Shown piece after piece: positions 27,493-37,050 of a stretch of 64,000 nt of DNA. The translations under genes and the position numbers were made by a program. Below the pieces are notes generated by a model. It was given only the letters and a program-made list of their open reading frames with translations. It ran no database searches and had not been told where the DNA came from. This DNA comes from Pseudomonas zanjanensis (GTDB lineage Bacteria > Pseudomonadota > Gammaproteobacteria > Pseudomonadales > Pseudomonadaceae): the NCBI RefSeq assembly GCF_014268745.2, contig NZ_JABWRB020000001.1:496001-560000 (forward strand). Reading direction: 5' to 3'. Numbering within the stretch: position 1 is the first letter of the stretch; each line of letters opens with the position of its first letter.

Positions 27493-28104
27493 ATGACGAT
27501 CACCGATGACACCCCCCTGCTCCAACGCCTCCTGGCCGGTGAGCAGCAGGCCTTCAAGGAACTGGTCAGCACCTACCAGAGCCCGATGCGCGCCGTGGCC
27601 TATGCCATCGTCGGCAGCCGCCATGCCGACGAAGTGGTGCAGGACGCGTGGCTGTCGGTGGTGCGCAATCTCAATGGTTTCCAGGGACGTTCCAGCCTCA
27701 AGACCTGGCTGCTGACCATCACGGCCAACGCCGCCAAGGGACGTTACAAACAGAACCGGCGGGAAGTGTTGCTCGACGACCTTCCGGCGCCCCACGGCAC
27801 CCTTGGCGATGAGCGTTTCGCCGCTGACGGGCACTGGCTGCTGGCGCCGTTCGCCTGGCACCAGGACACGCCCGAAGCGCTGCTCACCGAGGGTGAATTA
27901 CGTGATTGCCTGGAACACACCTTGTCCAGCCTGTCGGAACTGCAAGGCAGCGTACTGACCCTGCGGGAACAACAGGGCCTGGAGTTGGACGAAATCTGTA
28001 ATCTTTTGGACATTTCGCTCTCCAATGTACGCGTGCTGTTGCATCGCGCCCGATTGAAGGTCTTCGCGACTGTTGAACATTTCGAGGAAACCGGCGAATG
28101 CTGA
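27493..28104 (+). CDS. ECF-type RNA polymerase sigma factor
   Basis: A 203-residue sigma factor with only regions 2 and 4. Region 2 spans residues about 20-90 (AFKELVSTYQSPMRAVAYAIVG, then DEVVQDAWLSVVRNLNGFQGRSSLKTWLLTITANAAKGR). Region 4 spans 133-190 (LSSLSELQGSVLTLREQQGLELDEICNLLDISLSNVRVLLHRARLKV). The linker of about 35 residues is longer than usual. It overlaps the zinc anti-sigma gene by seven bases, so the two are coupled. The nearest candidate targets are the FabH-like gene and the porin; the inducing signal is unknown. Confidence 0.92.
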   Translation: MTITDDTPLLQRLLAGEQQAFKELVSTYQSPMRAVAYAIVGSRHADEVVQDAWLSVVRNLNGFQGRSSLKTWLLTITANAAKGRYKQNRREVLLDDLPAPHGTLGDERFAADGHWLLAPFAWHQDTPEALLTEGELRDCLEHTLSSLSELQGSVLTLREQQGLELDEICNLLDISLSNVRVLLHRARLKVFATVEHFEETGEC

Positions 28105-28334
28105 CCTGCAAGGAACAAGTGGCCCGCTCCAGCGACTACCTCGACGGACAACTGAGCTTTCGTGAACGCCTGCTGGTGCGTCATCACCTGATGTTCTGCC
28201 CCAATTGCCGACGGTTCATCCGCCAGATGCGCCTGATGCAGGCGACCCTCAAAAAACTGCCGCAGCCACCGATTCCCGACCTGGATCACCTCGCCGAGAA
28301 ACTCGCCGCCGAACGCCGTAAAAACAGCCGCTGA
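28098..28334 (+). CDS. Small zinc-binding anti-sigma factor
   Basis: A 78-residue protein with a ZAS-type motif: Cys4 and His29-Leu-Met-Phe-Cys33-Pro-Asn-Cys36 (Hx3CxxC) in RHHLMFCPNCRRF. There is no membrane helix, so this is a soluble anti-sigma that would hold the upstream sigma factor and release it on a cytoplasmic signal, perhaps thiol oxidation or zinc loss as for RsrA/ChrR types. Its start overlaps the sigma gene. A basic C-terminal helix (AEKLAAERRKNSR) ends the protein. Confidence 0.85.
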   Translation: MLTCKEQVARSSDYLDGQLSFRERLLVRHHLMFCPNCRRFIRQMRLMQATLKKLPQPPIPDLDHLAEKLAAERRKNSR

Positions 28335-28359
28335 ACCCCTCGATACACCCACCGACCCT

Positions 28360-28450
28360 TTGTGGGAGCGAGCCTGCTCGCGATAGCGGCGGATCAGCCA
28401 GCATTGATGTTAATTGACCCACCGCTATCGCGAGCAGGCTCGCTCCCACA
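28360..28450. repeat. REPIN, type C
   Basis: Inverted pair of the GGGAGCGAGCCTGCTCGCGATAG core in normal order, between the anti-sigma and porin genes. Confidence 0.9.
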
Positions 28451-28499
28451 GGGTCTCCATAGCGGTACTGGTTATTCCCATTCGAAGTAAAAAGTTCCG

Positions 28500-28517
28500 C
28501 TGTCATAAAATCTTTAT
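28500..28517 (+). promoter_or_regulatory. Putative Pho box of the porin gene
   Basis: CTGTCATAAAATCTTTAT has a perfect first PhoB heptamer (CTGTCAT), a 4-base AT spacer and a weak second heptamer, 110 bases before the porin start. Phosphate control fits an OprP-like porin. Confidence 0.5.
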
Positions 28518-28627
28518 GTGATAGCAACTCGCCTGACACAACCGGCCGCCAAGATCCCCTCCCAACACCAGCGGGCCCAGTTCCGCGTGTTTTCTAACGC
28601 ATAGACTACCAACAGGGGAATTCTTCG

Positions 28628-29938
28628 ATGATCCGTAAGCACTTCGCAGGTGTTGCCGCCAGCGCACTGGCAATGGCAGTAACCGCCCAGGCTTTCGCCG
28701 GCACCGTCACCACCGACGGCGCCGATATCGTGGTCAAAACCAAGGGCGGCCTTGAGGTCGCTACCACTGACAAAGAGTTCAGCTTCAAGCTCGGCGGTCG
28801 TTTGCAGGCTGACTACAGCCAGTTCGACGGTATCTACACCGACAATGGCGACAAGGCCGATGCGGCTTACATCCGTCGTGGCTTCCTGGAGCTGTCGGGT
28901 GTGCTGTACACGGATTGGGCCTACACCATCAACTACGATTTCGCCCACAACAGCGGCGACTCCGACAACGGCTACTTTGACGAAGCGTCCCTGGCCTATA
29001 ACGGTTTCAAGCCCGTTTCGATCAAAGTCGGTCGCTTCGACCCCGACTTCGGCCTGGAAAAAGCCACCAGCTCCAAGTGGGTAACCGCGCCTGAGCGTAA
29101 CGCCGCCTACGACCTGATCGACTGGGCCAACGGCCATCAGAACGGCCTGGGCATCCAGGCTTCCAGCACCTTCGCCGATTCGTTCTACGCCTCGGCCGGT
29201 GTATTCAGCAAAGACACCGACGACACCGACGGCAACAGCATCAAGCAAGCCAACGGTCGCTTCGTGTTCGCCCCGATGCACGAAGCCGGCAACGTGCTGC
29301 ACTTCGGTTTGAACGTGGCCTCCCGCGACGTTTCGGACACCGCATTCGACGCGCGTTACCGCTCCCGCTTGGGCATGCGTGGCGTTGAAACCCTGGGCGG
29401 CAACGATGCCGGTCCTAACGGTAACCGTCCGGTCCTGGGCGGCGCCAACAACTCGCCGGCCGGTTCCTACGACACCGACACCGCCTTCGGCCTGGAAGCC
29501 GCTTTCGCCATGGGCCCAGCGTCGATCCAAGGTGAATACATCTCCCGCAAGACCAAGGCTGACAGCGACGCCTTCGAAGACCTCAAAGGCCACGGCTTCT
29601 ACGTCCAGGGTGCCTACACCATCACCGGTGAATCCCGTGGCTATAAAGTCGGCAAGTTCGACGCCATCAAGCCTCAGAACAAATCCATCGGCGCCTGGGA
29701 AGTGTTCTACCGCTTCGACAGCATGACCGTCGAAGACGACAACATCACCACTGCCTCGGCAACCCGTGAAGTCGGCGATGCCGAAGCCAAGGTGCACAAC
29801 CTGGGCGTGAACTGGTACGCCAACGAAGCGGTGAAAATCACCGGCGCCTACGTCAAGGCCAAGACCGACAAAGTCACCAACGCCAATGGCGATGACGATG
29901 GCGACGGTTTTGTTGTCCGTGCCCAGTACGTGTTCTAA
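28628..29938 (+). CDS. oprP: OprP/OprO-type phosphate or pyrophosphate porin
   Basis: A 436-residue outer-membrane porin. The signal peptide ends at AQAFA (residue 24). The barrel starts [15 protein letters not shown] and ends with a terminal Phe (FVVRAQYVF). Typical segments are [26 protein letters not shown] and [18 protein letters not shown]. These are trimeric 16-strand channels selective for phosphate (OprP) or polyphosphate (OprO); the present sequence does not decide between them. A Pho-box-like site lies upstream and a strong terminator follows. Confidence 0.88.
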   Translation: MIRKHFAGVAASALAMAVTAQAFAGTVTTDGADIVVKTKGGLEVATTDKEFSFKLGGRLQADYSQFDGIYTDNGDKADAAYIRRGFLELSGVLYTDWAYTINYDFAHNSGDSDNGYFDEASLAYNGFKPVSIKVGRFDPDFGLEKATSSKWVTAPERNAAYDLIDWANGHQNGLGIQASSTFADSFYASAGVFSKDTDDTDGNSIKQANGRFVFAPMHEAGNVLHFGLNVASRDVSDTAFDARYRSRLGMRGVETLGGNDAGPNGNRPVLGGANNSPAGSYDTDTAFGLEAAFAMGPASIQGEYISRKTKADSDAFEDLKGHGFYVQGAYTITGESRGYKVGKFDAIKPQNKSIGAWEVFYRFDSMTVEDDNITTASATREVGDAEAKVHNLGVNWYANEAVKITGAYVKAKTDKVTNANGDDDGDGFVVRAQYVF

Positions 29939-29991
29939 AACGTTTTGATTTGATACACCGCTGCACTTTCATCCGTTAATGCTCCTTTCGA

Positions 29992-30015
29992 CCCCGCCCC
30001 TGGCGGGGTTTTTTT
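29992..30015 (+). terminator. Rho-independent terminator of the porin gene
   Basis: CCCCGCC, a short loop and GGCGGGG are followed by seven T residues. Confidence 0.92.
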
Positions 30016-30078
30016 ATGTGCGCCCGGTCAGGATCGGCGATACTCGTTCCATCCATCGTTTGGCTCTCGAGGAACCGC

Positions 30079-31203
30079 ATGCCGCTTCACGTCTTGGACA
30101 GCCTGTCCGCCATCGCGCCTCTGGAGTGGGACGCGTTGGTGCCCGTCAACCAGCCTTTCCTGAGTCATGCCTTCCTGAGCGCGCTGGAAGACAGCGCCAG
30201 CCTGGGCCCGCAATCCGGTTGGCAAGCCGAACATTTGCTGCACATTGAAGACGGTCATCTGCTGGCGGCCTTGCCCAGTTACCGCAAGTGGCATTCCTAC
30301 GGTGAATACGTGTTCGACCACGGCTGGGCCGACGCTTGCGCCCGCGCCGGCATCGACTATTACCCCAAGCTGCTGACAGCGGTGCCGTTCAGCCCGGTCA
30401 GTGGGCCGCGATTATTGGCGGCGCGGGTGGAGGACGGCCTGGAGCTGCTGGGCAGCCTGCCGGGTTATCTGGAAATCGAAGGGCTTTCCAGCGCCCACAT
30501 CAACTTCACCGATGCCTTCACCGACGCGGCGCTCGCCGGGCAAGAAGGCTGGCTGCAGCGGATTGGCTGCCAATATCACTGGCAAAACCGCGGTTATCGG
30601 GACTTCCAGGACTTTCTCGATGCCCTCAGTTCCCGCAAGCGCAAGCAGATGCGCAAGGAGCGCGAGCAGGTGGCGGGGCAGGGGATCGAGTTCGAGTGGC
30701 TGGAAGGCGGTCAACTGGACGAGGCGCAGTGGGATTTTGTCTACGCCTGTTATGCCAATACCTACGCGATACGACGGCAGGCGCCTTACTTGACCCGGAC
30801 ATTCTTCAGCTTGCTGGCCGAGCGCATGCCCGAGGCCATTCGCGTGGTATTGGCCAAGCAAGGTTCACGGCCGGTGGCGATGGCGTTCAGCCTGGTGGGC
30901 GGTGACAGTTTCTACGGGCGGTACTGGGGCTGCCTGGCGGAGTTCGATCGCCTGCATTTCGAGACCTGTTTCTATCAGGGTATGGACTACGCGATTGCCC
31001 ACGGTTTGCAGCGCTTTGACGCCGGTGCCCAGGGTGAGCACAAATTGATTCGCGGGTTCGAGCCGGTGATTACTCGCTCGTGGCATTACCTGCGCCACCC
31101 GGGCTTGAAGGCGGCAGTGGCGGACTTCCTCATGAGGGAGCAGGAGGGCGTGCTGGCGTATGCCGAAGAAGCGAAAACAGCACTGCCTTATCGGCAGTGC
31201 TGA
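30079..31203 (+). CDS. FemAB/GNAT-type acyltransferase-like protein (PF04339-like)
   Basis: A 374-residue protein of the family often labelled peptidogalycan biosynthesis or GNAT N-acetyltransferase. Features are the middle SSRKRKQMRKEREQV segment and the C-terminal transferase core PVAMAFSLVGGDSFYGRYWG with GLQRFDAGAQGEHKLIRGFEP. The GNAT fold suggests transfer of an aminoacyl or acyl group, but the substrate is unknown. GAGGAA just before ATG 30079 sets the start. It follows the porin as in PAO1 (PA3278, by recollection), though a terminator lies between them. Confidence 0.75.
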   Translation: MPLHVLDSLSAIAPLEWDALVPVNQPFLSHAFLSALEDSASLGPQSGWQAEHLLHIEDGHLLAALPSYRKWHSYGEYVFDHGWADACARAGIDYYPKLLTAVPFSPVSGPRLLAARVEDGLELLGSLPGYLEIEGLSSAHINFTDAFTDAALAGQEGWLQRIGCQYHWQNRGYRDFQDFLDALSSRKRKQMRKEREQVAGQGIEFEWLEGGQLDEAQWDFVYACYANTYAIRRQAPYLTRTFFSLLAERMPEAIRVVLAKQGSRPVAMAFSLVGGDSFYGRYWGCLAEFDRLHFETCFYQGMDYAIAHGLQRFDAGAQGEHKLIRGFEPVITRSWHYLRHPGLKAAVADFLMREQEGVLAYAEEAKTALPYRQC

Positions 31204-31219
31204 TTTTTGCGGGAATGAC

Positions 31220-31909
31220 TCAGCGGCTTTCCTGACCCAGCCAGCGGTACGAGACACCACCGATGATGGCGCCCAGCAGCGGTGCCACCCAGAACAGCCA
31301 CAATTGCTCGATGGCCCAGCCGCCGACAAGCAGCGCCGGACCCGTGCTGCGGGCCGGGTTGACGGATGTGTTGGTGACCGGGATCGAGATCAGGTGAATG
31401 AGCGTCAGGGCCAGGCCGATGGCAATCGGTGCCAGTCCGGACGGCGCGCGTTTATCGGTGGCGCCGAGGATGATCAGGATGAACATCGCCGTCATTGCCA
31501 GTTCGGTGACGAAACCGGCCGCCATCGAATACCCACCGGGCGAATGCTCGCCGTAACCGTTCGAGGCCAGGCCGGACGCCGCCAGGTCAAAACCTTCCTT
31601 GCCGCTGGCGATGAAGTAGATCAACGCGGCGGCCAGCACCCCGCCGATAACTTGGGCGATGATGTAGGCAGGCAGTTCCTTGGCTGGAAAACGACCCCCC
31701 ACGTACAAGCCCAACGAAACGGCCGGGTTCAAATGGCAACCCGAGATATGACCGATGGCGAACGCCATGGTCAATACCGTCAAGCCGAAGGCCAGGGCCA
31801 CCCCCAGCACGCCAATCCCGGAGGCGGCCAATACCGCGCTGCCGCAGCCGCCCAGCACCAGCCAGAACGTACCCAACAACTCAGTCGTTGAACGTTTGAG
31901 TAAAGACAT
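31220..31909 (-). CDS. aqpZ: Aquaporin Z
   Basis: A 229-residue, six-helix water channel. Both NPA boxes are intact: [12 protein letters not shown] (about residue 63) and [13 protein letters not shown] (about 184). The Arg after the second NPA and the His of the selectivity filter (LTLIHLISI) favour water over glycerol. The length equals that of typical bacterial AqpZ. It is convergent with the acyltransferase-like gene. The promoter should lie in 31910-32030. Confidence 0.93.
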   Translation of the reverse strand: MSLLKRSTTELLGTFWLVLGGCGSAVLAASGIGVLGVALAFGLTVLTMAFAIGHISGCHLNPAVSLGLYVGGRFPAKELPAYIIAQVIGGVLAAALIYFIASGKEGFDLAASGLASNGYGEHSPGGYSMAAGFVTELAMTAMFILIILGATDKRAPSGLAPIAIGLALTLIHLISIPVTNTSVNPARSTGPALLVGGWAIEQLWLFWVAPLLGAIIGGVSYRWLGQESR

Positions 31910-32152
31910 AAGTTTCCTTGATAAAACAGTCGTGATAATCGGTTATGCATCCAGCAGCATTACGACAGGTTCATCTCCAGAACCTGGGCTGAGTACAGCA
32001 GGGTTTATCGACAAATCCAGCGGCATGAAAAAACCGCCAGAGTCAGGGACTGTGGCGGTTTTGGCCGTGGTCGGCGGGGAGTATGGGGTGGCTGCGTGGG
32101 CTAAATGGATCCTGGACAGAATTTTTCAGTATTGCGGACTCAAACCAGACCC
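31910..32152. other. Intergenic region upstream of aqpZ
   Basis: No gene recognised. It contains the aqpZ promoter region and the bidirectional hairpin listed separately. Confidence 0.4.
32030..32063. terminator. Bidirectional terminator-like hairpin
   Basis: AACCGCCA and TGGCGGTT pair around a 13-base loop, with A-tracts before and T-tracts after, so it could stop transcription in either direction. Confidence 0.7.
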
Positions 32153-32286
32153 TGTGGCGAGGGAGCTTGCTCCCGCTGGGCTGCGCAGCAGCCCCAATAA
32201 GGCTGGGTGTCCAACGTATTTATTGTGTTGGAACTCAGATTTTGGGGGCGCTTCGCGCCCCAGCGGGAGCAAGCTCCCTCGCCACG
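32153..32286. repeat. REPIN, type B
   Basis: Inverted type B pair downstream of the ABC transporter gene, with a longer than usual spacer. Confidence 0.9.
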
Positions 32287-32308
32287 GGTAAGTGGTGTCT
32301 GGTAGAGA

Positions 32309-34141
32309 TCAGTCGATCCCCACGAATCCACCCGTCTGATGCTGCCACAGTCGCGCATACAACCCGCCATGGGCCAGCAACTCGGCATGGCTGCCGGTCT
32401 CGGCGATGCGGCCATTTTCCAGCACCACCAAGCGGTCCATCCGGGCGATGGTGGAGAGGCGGTGGGCGATGGCGATCACAGTCTTGCCTTGCATCAGGGT
32501 TTCAAGGCTTTCCTGGATCGCGGCCTCGACTTCCGAGTCCAGCGCTGACGTCGCTTCGTCCATGATCAGGATCGGCGCGTCCTTGAGCAGCACCCGTGCG
32601 ATAGCGATGCGCTGGCGCTGGCCACCGGACAGTTTCACACCGCGCTCACCCACATGGGCATCGAAGCCGGTGCGGCCTTCGGCGTCCGACAGCAACGGGA
32701 TGAACTCATCGGCCCGGGCCTTGTGCACGGCTTCCCAGAGTTGCGCATCGGTGGCGTCGGGCTTGCCGTAGAGCAGGTTGTCGCGAATCGAACGATGCAG
32801 CAGCGACGTGTCCTGGGTGATCATGCCGATGCGCTCGCGCAGGCTTTCCTGGCCGACTTCGGCGATATTCTGGCCATCGATGAGGATGCGCCCGCCCTGT
32901 ACGTCGTAGAGGCGCAGCAGCAGGTTGACCAAGGTGGATTTACCCGCGCCGGACGGGCCGATCAGGCCGATTTTCTCGCCGGGCTTGATCACCAGGTTCA
33001 GGTCGCCGATGACCCCGCTTTTCTTGCCATAGTGGAAATCCACATGCTCGAAACGCACCTCGCCCTGGGCCACCGCCAGCGGCTTGGCCTCGTCGCGGTC
33101 GGTGACGCTGACGGGCTGGGAGATGGTCTGCAAACCGTCCTGGACCATGCCGATATTTTCGAAGATGCCGGTGACCACCCACATGATCCAGCCGGACATG
33201 TTAACGATGCGAATCACCAGGCCCGTGGCCAGGGCAATGGCGCCTACGCTGATCAGCGACTGGGTCCACAGCCACAGGGCCAGGGCCGTGGTACCCACGA
33301 TCAGCAGCCCGTTCATGGTGGTGATGACCACGTCCATGCTGGTCACCACGCGGCCGGCCAGTTGGGCTTTTTCAGTCTGCTCCTCAATGGCTTCGCGGGC
33401 GTATTGCTGTTCGAAATTGGTGTGGGCGAACAGCTTCAGGGTGGTGATGTTGGTGTAGCCATCGACGATCCGTCCCATGAGCTTGGAGCGGGCATCGGAG
33501 GACACCACGGAGCGTTCCTTGACCCGTGGCACGAAGTAATAAAGTGCACCGATGTACGAGGCGATCCACATCAGCAGCGGAATCATCAGGCGCCAGTCGG
33601 CTTCGGCGAACAGAACCAGTGAGCTGATGGCGTAGATCAGCACGTGCCACAGCGCGTCCACGGCCTGCACCGCCGAGTCGCGCAGGGAGTTGCCGGTCTG
33701 CATGATGCGCTGGGCGATGCGTCCGGCGAAATCGTTCTGGAAGAAGTTCAGGCTCTGCTTGAGCACGTAGCTGTGGTTCTGCCAGCGGATCAGGCTGGTC
33801 ATGCTGGGACTCAAGGTCTGGTGCACCAGCAAATCATGCAGGGCCACGAAGATAGGCCGAAAAACCAGGGCCACAACAGCCATCCACGCCAGTTCCAGGC
33901 CGTGGAGCTTGAAGAAATCCGCGCTGGGCGTTGCCTGGGTCAGGTCGATGATGCGGCTCAGGTAGCTGAACAGCGCCACCTCGATCAGCGCACCGATCAG
34001 GCCCACCACCAGCAACGCGGCGAAGCTTGGCCAGACCTGTTTCAGGTAATAAGTATAGAAGGGCAGGACGCGGTCCGGCGGGGCCGAGGTAGGGGCGTCG
34101 CGAAAGATGTCGATCAGTTTCTCAAAACGGCGGTAAACCAT
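32309..34141 (-). CDS. ABC exporter, fused permease and ATPase
   Basis: A 610-residue half transporter. A six-helix membrane domain (residues about 35-340) is joined to a nucleotide-binding domain with Walker A GPSGAGKST (Lys401), Q-loop MITQDTSLLHRS, signature LSGGQRQRIAIARVL, Walker B ILIMDEATSALDSE and switch His AIAHRLST. It is of the MsbA/LmrA type and should act as a homodimer exporting lipids or drugs; the substrate is unknown. It resembles PA3228 of PAO1, next to ppiA there too (recollection). Confidence 0.9.
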   Translation of the reverse strand: MVYRRFEKLIDIFRDAPTSAPPDRVLPFYTYYLKQVWPSFAALLVVGLIGALIEVALFSYLSRIIDLTQATPSADFFKLHGLELAWMAVVALVFRPIFVALHDLLVHQTLSPSMTSLIRWQNHSYVLKQSLNFFQNDFAGRIAQRIMQTGNSLRDSAVQAVDALWHVLIYAISSLVLFAEADWRLMIPLLMWIASYIGALYYFVPRVKERSVVSSDARSKLMGRIVDGYTNITTLKLFAHTNFEQQYAREAIEEQTEKAQLAGRVVTSMDVVITTMNGLLIVGTTALALWLWTQSLISVGAIALATGLVIRIVNMSGWIMWVVTGIFENIGMVQDGLQTISQPVSVTDRDEAKPLAVAQGEVRFEHVDFHYGKKSGVIGDLNLVIKPGEKIGLIGPSGAGKSTLVNLLLRLYDVQGGRILIDGQNIAEVGQESLRERIGMITQDTSLLHRSIRDNLLYGKPDATDAQLWEAVHKARADEFIPLLSDAEGRTGFDAHVGERGVKLSGGQRQRIAIARVLLKDAPILIMDEATSALDSEVEAAIQESLETLMQGKTVIAIAHRLSTIARMDRLVVLENGRIAETGSHAELLAHGGLYARLWQHQTGGFVGID

Positions 34142-34225
34142 GGGTACATAGCCCGGGCAGGGCTCTCCTTATATTGCTGTGAGCGGCGCGGGGTCGCCGG
34201 CACCGCTCAGGCTTGCCCTGTGTGT

Positions 34226-34789
34226 TCAGTCGATGCGCTTGGCTGACTTGATGATCACAGGGTCGATCGGCACGTTTTGCATGCCTTGCTTGGTGGTGGT
34301 CTGGGAGTTGACGATGATGTCCACCACGTCCATGCCCTTGACCACCTTGGCGAACACCGCGTAGCCAGCGTCACGGCCCGGGTCGAGGAAGGCGTTGTCG
34401 GCCACGTTGATGAAGAACTGGCTGGTGGCTGAGTCCGGGTTGGAGGTGCGGGCCATCGACAAGGTGCCGCGAACGTTGTGCAGGCCGTTGCTGGCTTCGT
34501 TCTTGATCGGCGCCTTGGTTTCTTTCTGCTGCATCTGCTGGGTGAAGCCGCCGCCCTGGGCCATGAAGCCCGGGATCACACGGTGGAAAATCGTGTTGGT
34601 GTAGAAGCCGCTGTCCACGTACTCAAGGAAATTCTTGGTACTGATGGGGGCCTTGACCGGGTCCAGTTCGATTTCGATCTGGCCGTTGGTGGTGTCCAGC
34701 AATACATGCGGCGCCTTGGCAGGTGTCGCGGCCATCAGGTTGGCGGCGAACAGTACGGTGCCGGCGGCGAGGACGATTTTTTTCAGCAT
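34226..34789 (-). CDS. ppiA: Periplasmic peptidyl-prolyl cis-trans isomerase A
   Basis: A 187-residue cyclophilin with a signal peptide (cleavage near LMAATPA, about residue 20). Family motifs are [17 protein letters not shown], with the catalytic Arg, and [17 protein letters not shown], with [13 protein letters not shown] at the end. It assists folding of exported proteins by isomerising prolyl bonds. The gene lies four bases downstream of the hydrolase gene and so is probably cotranscribed with it. Confidence 0.92.
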   Translation of the reverse strand: MLKKIVLAAGTVLFAANLMAATPAKAPHVLLDTTNGQIEIELDPVKAPISTKNFLEYVDSGFYTNTIFHRVIPGFMAQGGGFTQQMQQKETKAPIKNEASNGLHNVRGTLSMARTSNPDSATSQFFINVADNAFLDPGRDAGYAVFAKVVKGMDVVDIIVNSQTTTKQGMQNVPIDPVIIKSAKRID

Positions 34790-34793
34790 GGGG

Positions 34794-35597
34794 TCAGTGA
34801 TCCTGAGTGGTGGAATCGGTTGCGGTCAAAAAGTCGAGCAGGGTTTGGTTGAAGCGTTCGGGTTGATCCAGCGGGGTAGCGTGCCGTGAATCGGCGATGA
34901 CCACCAGCCGTGCGTTGGGCAGATGCTTTACATAGGCTTCTTTCAGCGCCACCGGGGTGTAGTCATGGTCGGCGCAGATGACGAGGGTTGGACAGGTAAC
35001 CTGTGAAAGTCGTTCCTGAACGCCCCAGCCTACGATCGCATCGAAGCTGGCGAGATAAGCACGTTTGTCGTTCTTTGCCCAGCGCCGGGCCATTTCCAGG
35101 CGTAACTCGGTTTGTTCAGGTTTGGGGAACAGCTTCGCACCCAGGGCCTTGCCGATGGTCTCCAGGCTGAGCAGGCGCATCAGGCTCCAGCGCTTGAACC
35201 ATTGCCAGCAATCGTCCGGCGTGCGGACTTTGACTTCCGGCGCGCTGTTGACGATGCACAGGCTCTTGACCCGTTCGGGTTCATCCACCGCCAGTTGGAA
35301 ACAGATCATGCCGCCCATGGACCAGCCCACCAGATGCACCGGCCCAACGGCGAGGTGTTCGATCAGCGCGCTCAGGTCGGCGCTGAAACCGGCGATGCTG
35401 AAGCGCTCGCGGGGTTTGTCGGAACGGCCGTGGCCGCGCACATCCATCACGATCAGGCGGTAGTGGGCGGACAGAACCGGGATTTGCTTTTCCCAGTCCT
35501 GGGTGCTGGAGCCCAGCCCGTGGACCAGCACCACGGGCGCGCCGTGGCCGTATTCCTCGTAGTGCAGGTTGCAACCTTCGTGCTCGAAATAGGCCAT
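34794..35597 (-). CDS. Alpha/beta hydrolase
   Basis: A 267-residue alpha/beta hydrolase. The nucleophile elbow is VGWSMGGMI (Ser about residue 93). The oxyanion region is [13 protein letters not shown]. The acid is in [10 protein letters not shown] and the His in [15 protein letters not shown]. The sequence type resembles 3-oxoadipate enol-lactonase and esterases, but there are no aromatic-degradation genes nearby. It sits between a LysR regulator and ppiA on the same strand. Confidence 0.85.
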   Translation of the reverse strand: MAYFEHEGCNLHYEEYGHGAPVVLVHGLGSSTQDWEKQIPVLSAHYRLIVMDVRGHGRSDKPRERFSIAGFSADLSALIEHLAVGPVHLVGWSMGGMICFQLAVDEPERVKSLCIVNSAPEVKVRTPDDCWQWFKRWSLMRLLSLETIGKALGAKLFPKPEQTELRLEMARRWAKNDKRAYLASFDAIVGWGVQERLSQVTCPTLVICADHDYTPVALKEAYVKHLPNARLVVIADSRHATPLDQPERFNQTLLDFLTATDSTTQDH

Positions 35598-35611
35598 CGG
35601 CGAAGTCCTTG

Positions 35612-36535
35612 TCAGGCTTGTTCAGGGGCGGCGAATGGGGCATCCAGCGGCGCGGTGTCGAAGGTGCGCAGCAGTTCGATCAGGATTTGCGTGGCCGGCC
35701 CCAGGGGTTTTTCCTTGTTTGAAAAAAGATAGAAGGTCGAGTTGCGGCTGCCTCCCTGTTCCAAGGGTAGACGCTTGAGCACGCCTTCCTTGAGTTCCCG
35801 CTCGATCATATGCCGGGGCAGCCAGGCGAAACCCAGGCCGCTGCCGACAAAACTCGCGGCGGTGGCCAGGCTGCCCACGGTCCAGCGTTGTTCGGCGCCG
35901 AGCCAGCCAACGTCCCGGGGTTGCTGGCGGCCGGAGTCGCGAATGACCACTTGCAACTGGCTTTCCAGGTCCTGGAAGTTAAGTTCCCGATTGAGACGGT
36001 GCAGGGCATGCTCGGGGTGGGCCACCGCGATGAATTCCACATCGCTCAATTCCGCGCCCAGGTAACCGGGAATGCTGAAACCGCTGATGGCCAGGTCGGC
36101 CACGCCTTCGAGCAGCACTTCTTCGACACCCGACAACACTTCTTCCCGCAGCCGCACTCGGCAACCGCGGCTTTGCGGCATGAACGCGGTCAAGGCGCGA
36201 ACGAGGCGGGCGTTGGGATAGGCCGCGTCGACTACCAGGCGCACTTCCGCTTCCCAACCCTGCTCCATGTGGTGGGCCAGGTCTTCCAGTTGGCTGGCCT
36301 GTTTCACCAGTTGCCGCGAACGGCGCAGCAGCACGCCGCCGGCTTCGGTCAGCACGGCCTTGCGCCCATCGATGCGCAGCAACGGCACACCGAGTTGATC
36401 CTGCATGCGGGCCACGGTGTAGCTCACTGACGACTGGGAGCGATGCAGCACATCGGCGGCCTGGGCGAAACCGCCGTGGTCGACCACCGCCTGCAGGGTG
36501 CGCCATTGATCCAGGGTCACGCGGGGCGCTTTCAT
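35612..36535 (-). CDS. LysR-family transcriptional regulator
   Basis: A 307-residue LysR protein. The winged helix-turn-helix is at the N-terminus (WRTLQAVVDHGGFAQAADVLHRSQSSVSYTVARMQDQLG). The effector domain begins VRLVVDAAYPNARLVRALTAF. GGAG seven bases upstream places the start at ATG 36535; the open frame beyond is rejected. It is divergent, at 50 bases, from the small secreted protein gene at 36586, and upstream of the hydrolase and ppiA, either of which it may control. Confidence 0.9.
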   Translation of the reverse strand: MKAPRVTLDQWRTLQAVVDHGGFAQAADVLHRSQSSVSYTVARMQDQLGVPLLRIDGRKAVLTEAGGVLLRRSRQLVKQASQLEDLAHHMEQGWEAEVRLVVDAAYPNARLVRALTAFMPQSRGCRVRLREEVLSGVEEVLLEGVADLAISGFSIPGYLGAELSDVEFIAVAHPEHALHRLNRELNFQDLESQLQVVIRDSGRQQPRDVGWLGAEQRWTVGSLATAASFVGSGLGFAWLPRHMIERELKEGVLKRLPLEQGGSRNSTFYLFSNKEKPLGPATQILIELLRTFDTAPLDAPFAAPEQA

Positions 36536-36585
36536 ATCGAGCTCCTCTTGTCCTAAGCTGGCGGTCCCTTGGTGGAGACTGCCGA

Positions 36586-36900
36586 ATGAAGAAAATCTGT
36601 TGTGTGGTGCTGGCCTTGCTGCCACTGACCGCGTTTGCCTACCCGATCGATGTGGAAAAACACCTCAACGGCCTGAGCATCGACTACACCGCCTATGACA
36701 CCGATGCCGACATCGGTTCCATCCAGGTCAACAACTACGGCAGTACCGATGCGGCCTGCACCGTCGTGTTCCGCAACGGTCCCGAGGCACCGCGCACCCG
36801 CAAGATCGAAGTCGCCGCCGGCAAGTTCAAGAACGCCACGGCCAAGTTCAACCGCAACATCATCAAGCTGCGCATCAAGCTGACCTGTCAGCCGAAATAG
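36586..36900 (+). CDS. Small secreted protein of unknown function
   Basis: A 104-residue protein with a signal peptide (MKKICCVVLALLPLTAFAYP). The beta-rich mature chain includes LSIDYTAYDTDADIGSIQVNNYG, one Cys in AACTVVFRNGPEAPRTRKIEV and one in the C-terminal LTCQPK, so a disulfide is possible. Homologues in Pseudomonas carry misleading 3-phosphoglycerate kinase labels, in my recollection; nothing in the sequence supports that. GGAG eight bases upstream supports the start. It is divergent from the LysR gene and may be its target. Confidence 0.7.
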   Translation: MKKICCVVLALLPLTAFAYPIDVEKHLNGLSIDYTAYDTDADIGSIQVNNYGSTDAACTVVFRNGPEAPRTRKIEVAAGKFKNATAKFNRNIIKLRIKLTCQPK

Positions 36901-37050
36901 GCCGGCGGCGGGGCAGTTGACATTGCTTGCTCCGCTTATAAACGAAAATATCGATGCATTACAGCAGTTATTTGCGCTTTTTCATCGATATGCTCACGTT
37001 TAACCTTCACTCCATCGACTGACAACATTCTCAGATGGAGCCTACAAGCC

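Noticed and set aside
36586..36900. Phosphoglycerate kinase label
   Set aside because: The protein is a 104-residue exported chain without any kinase motif; such labels are propagated errors.
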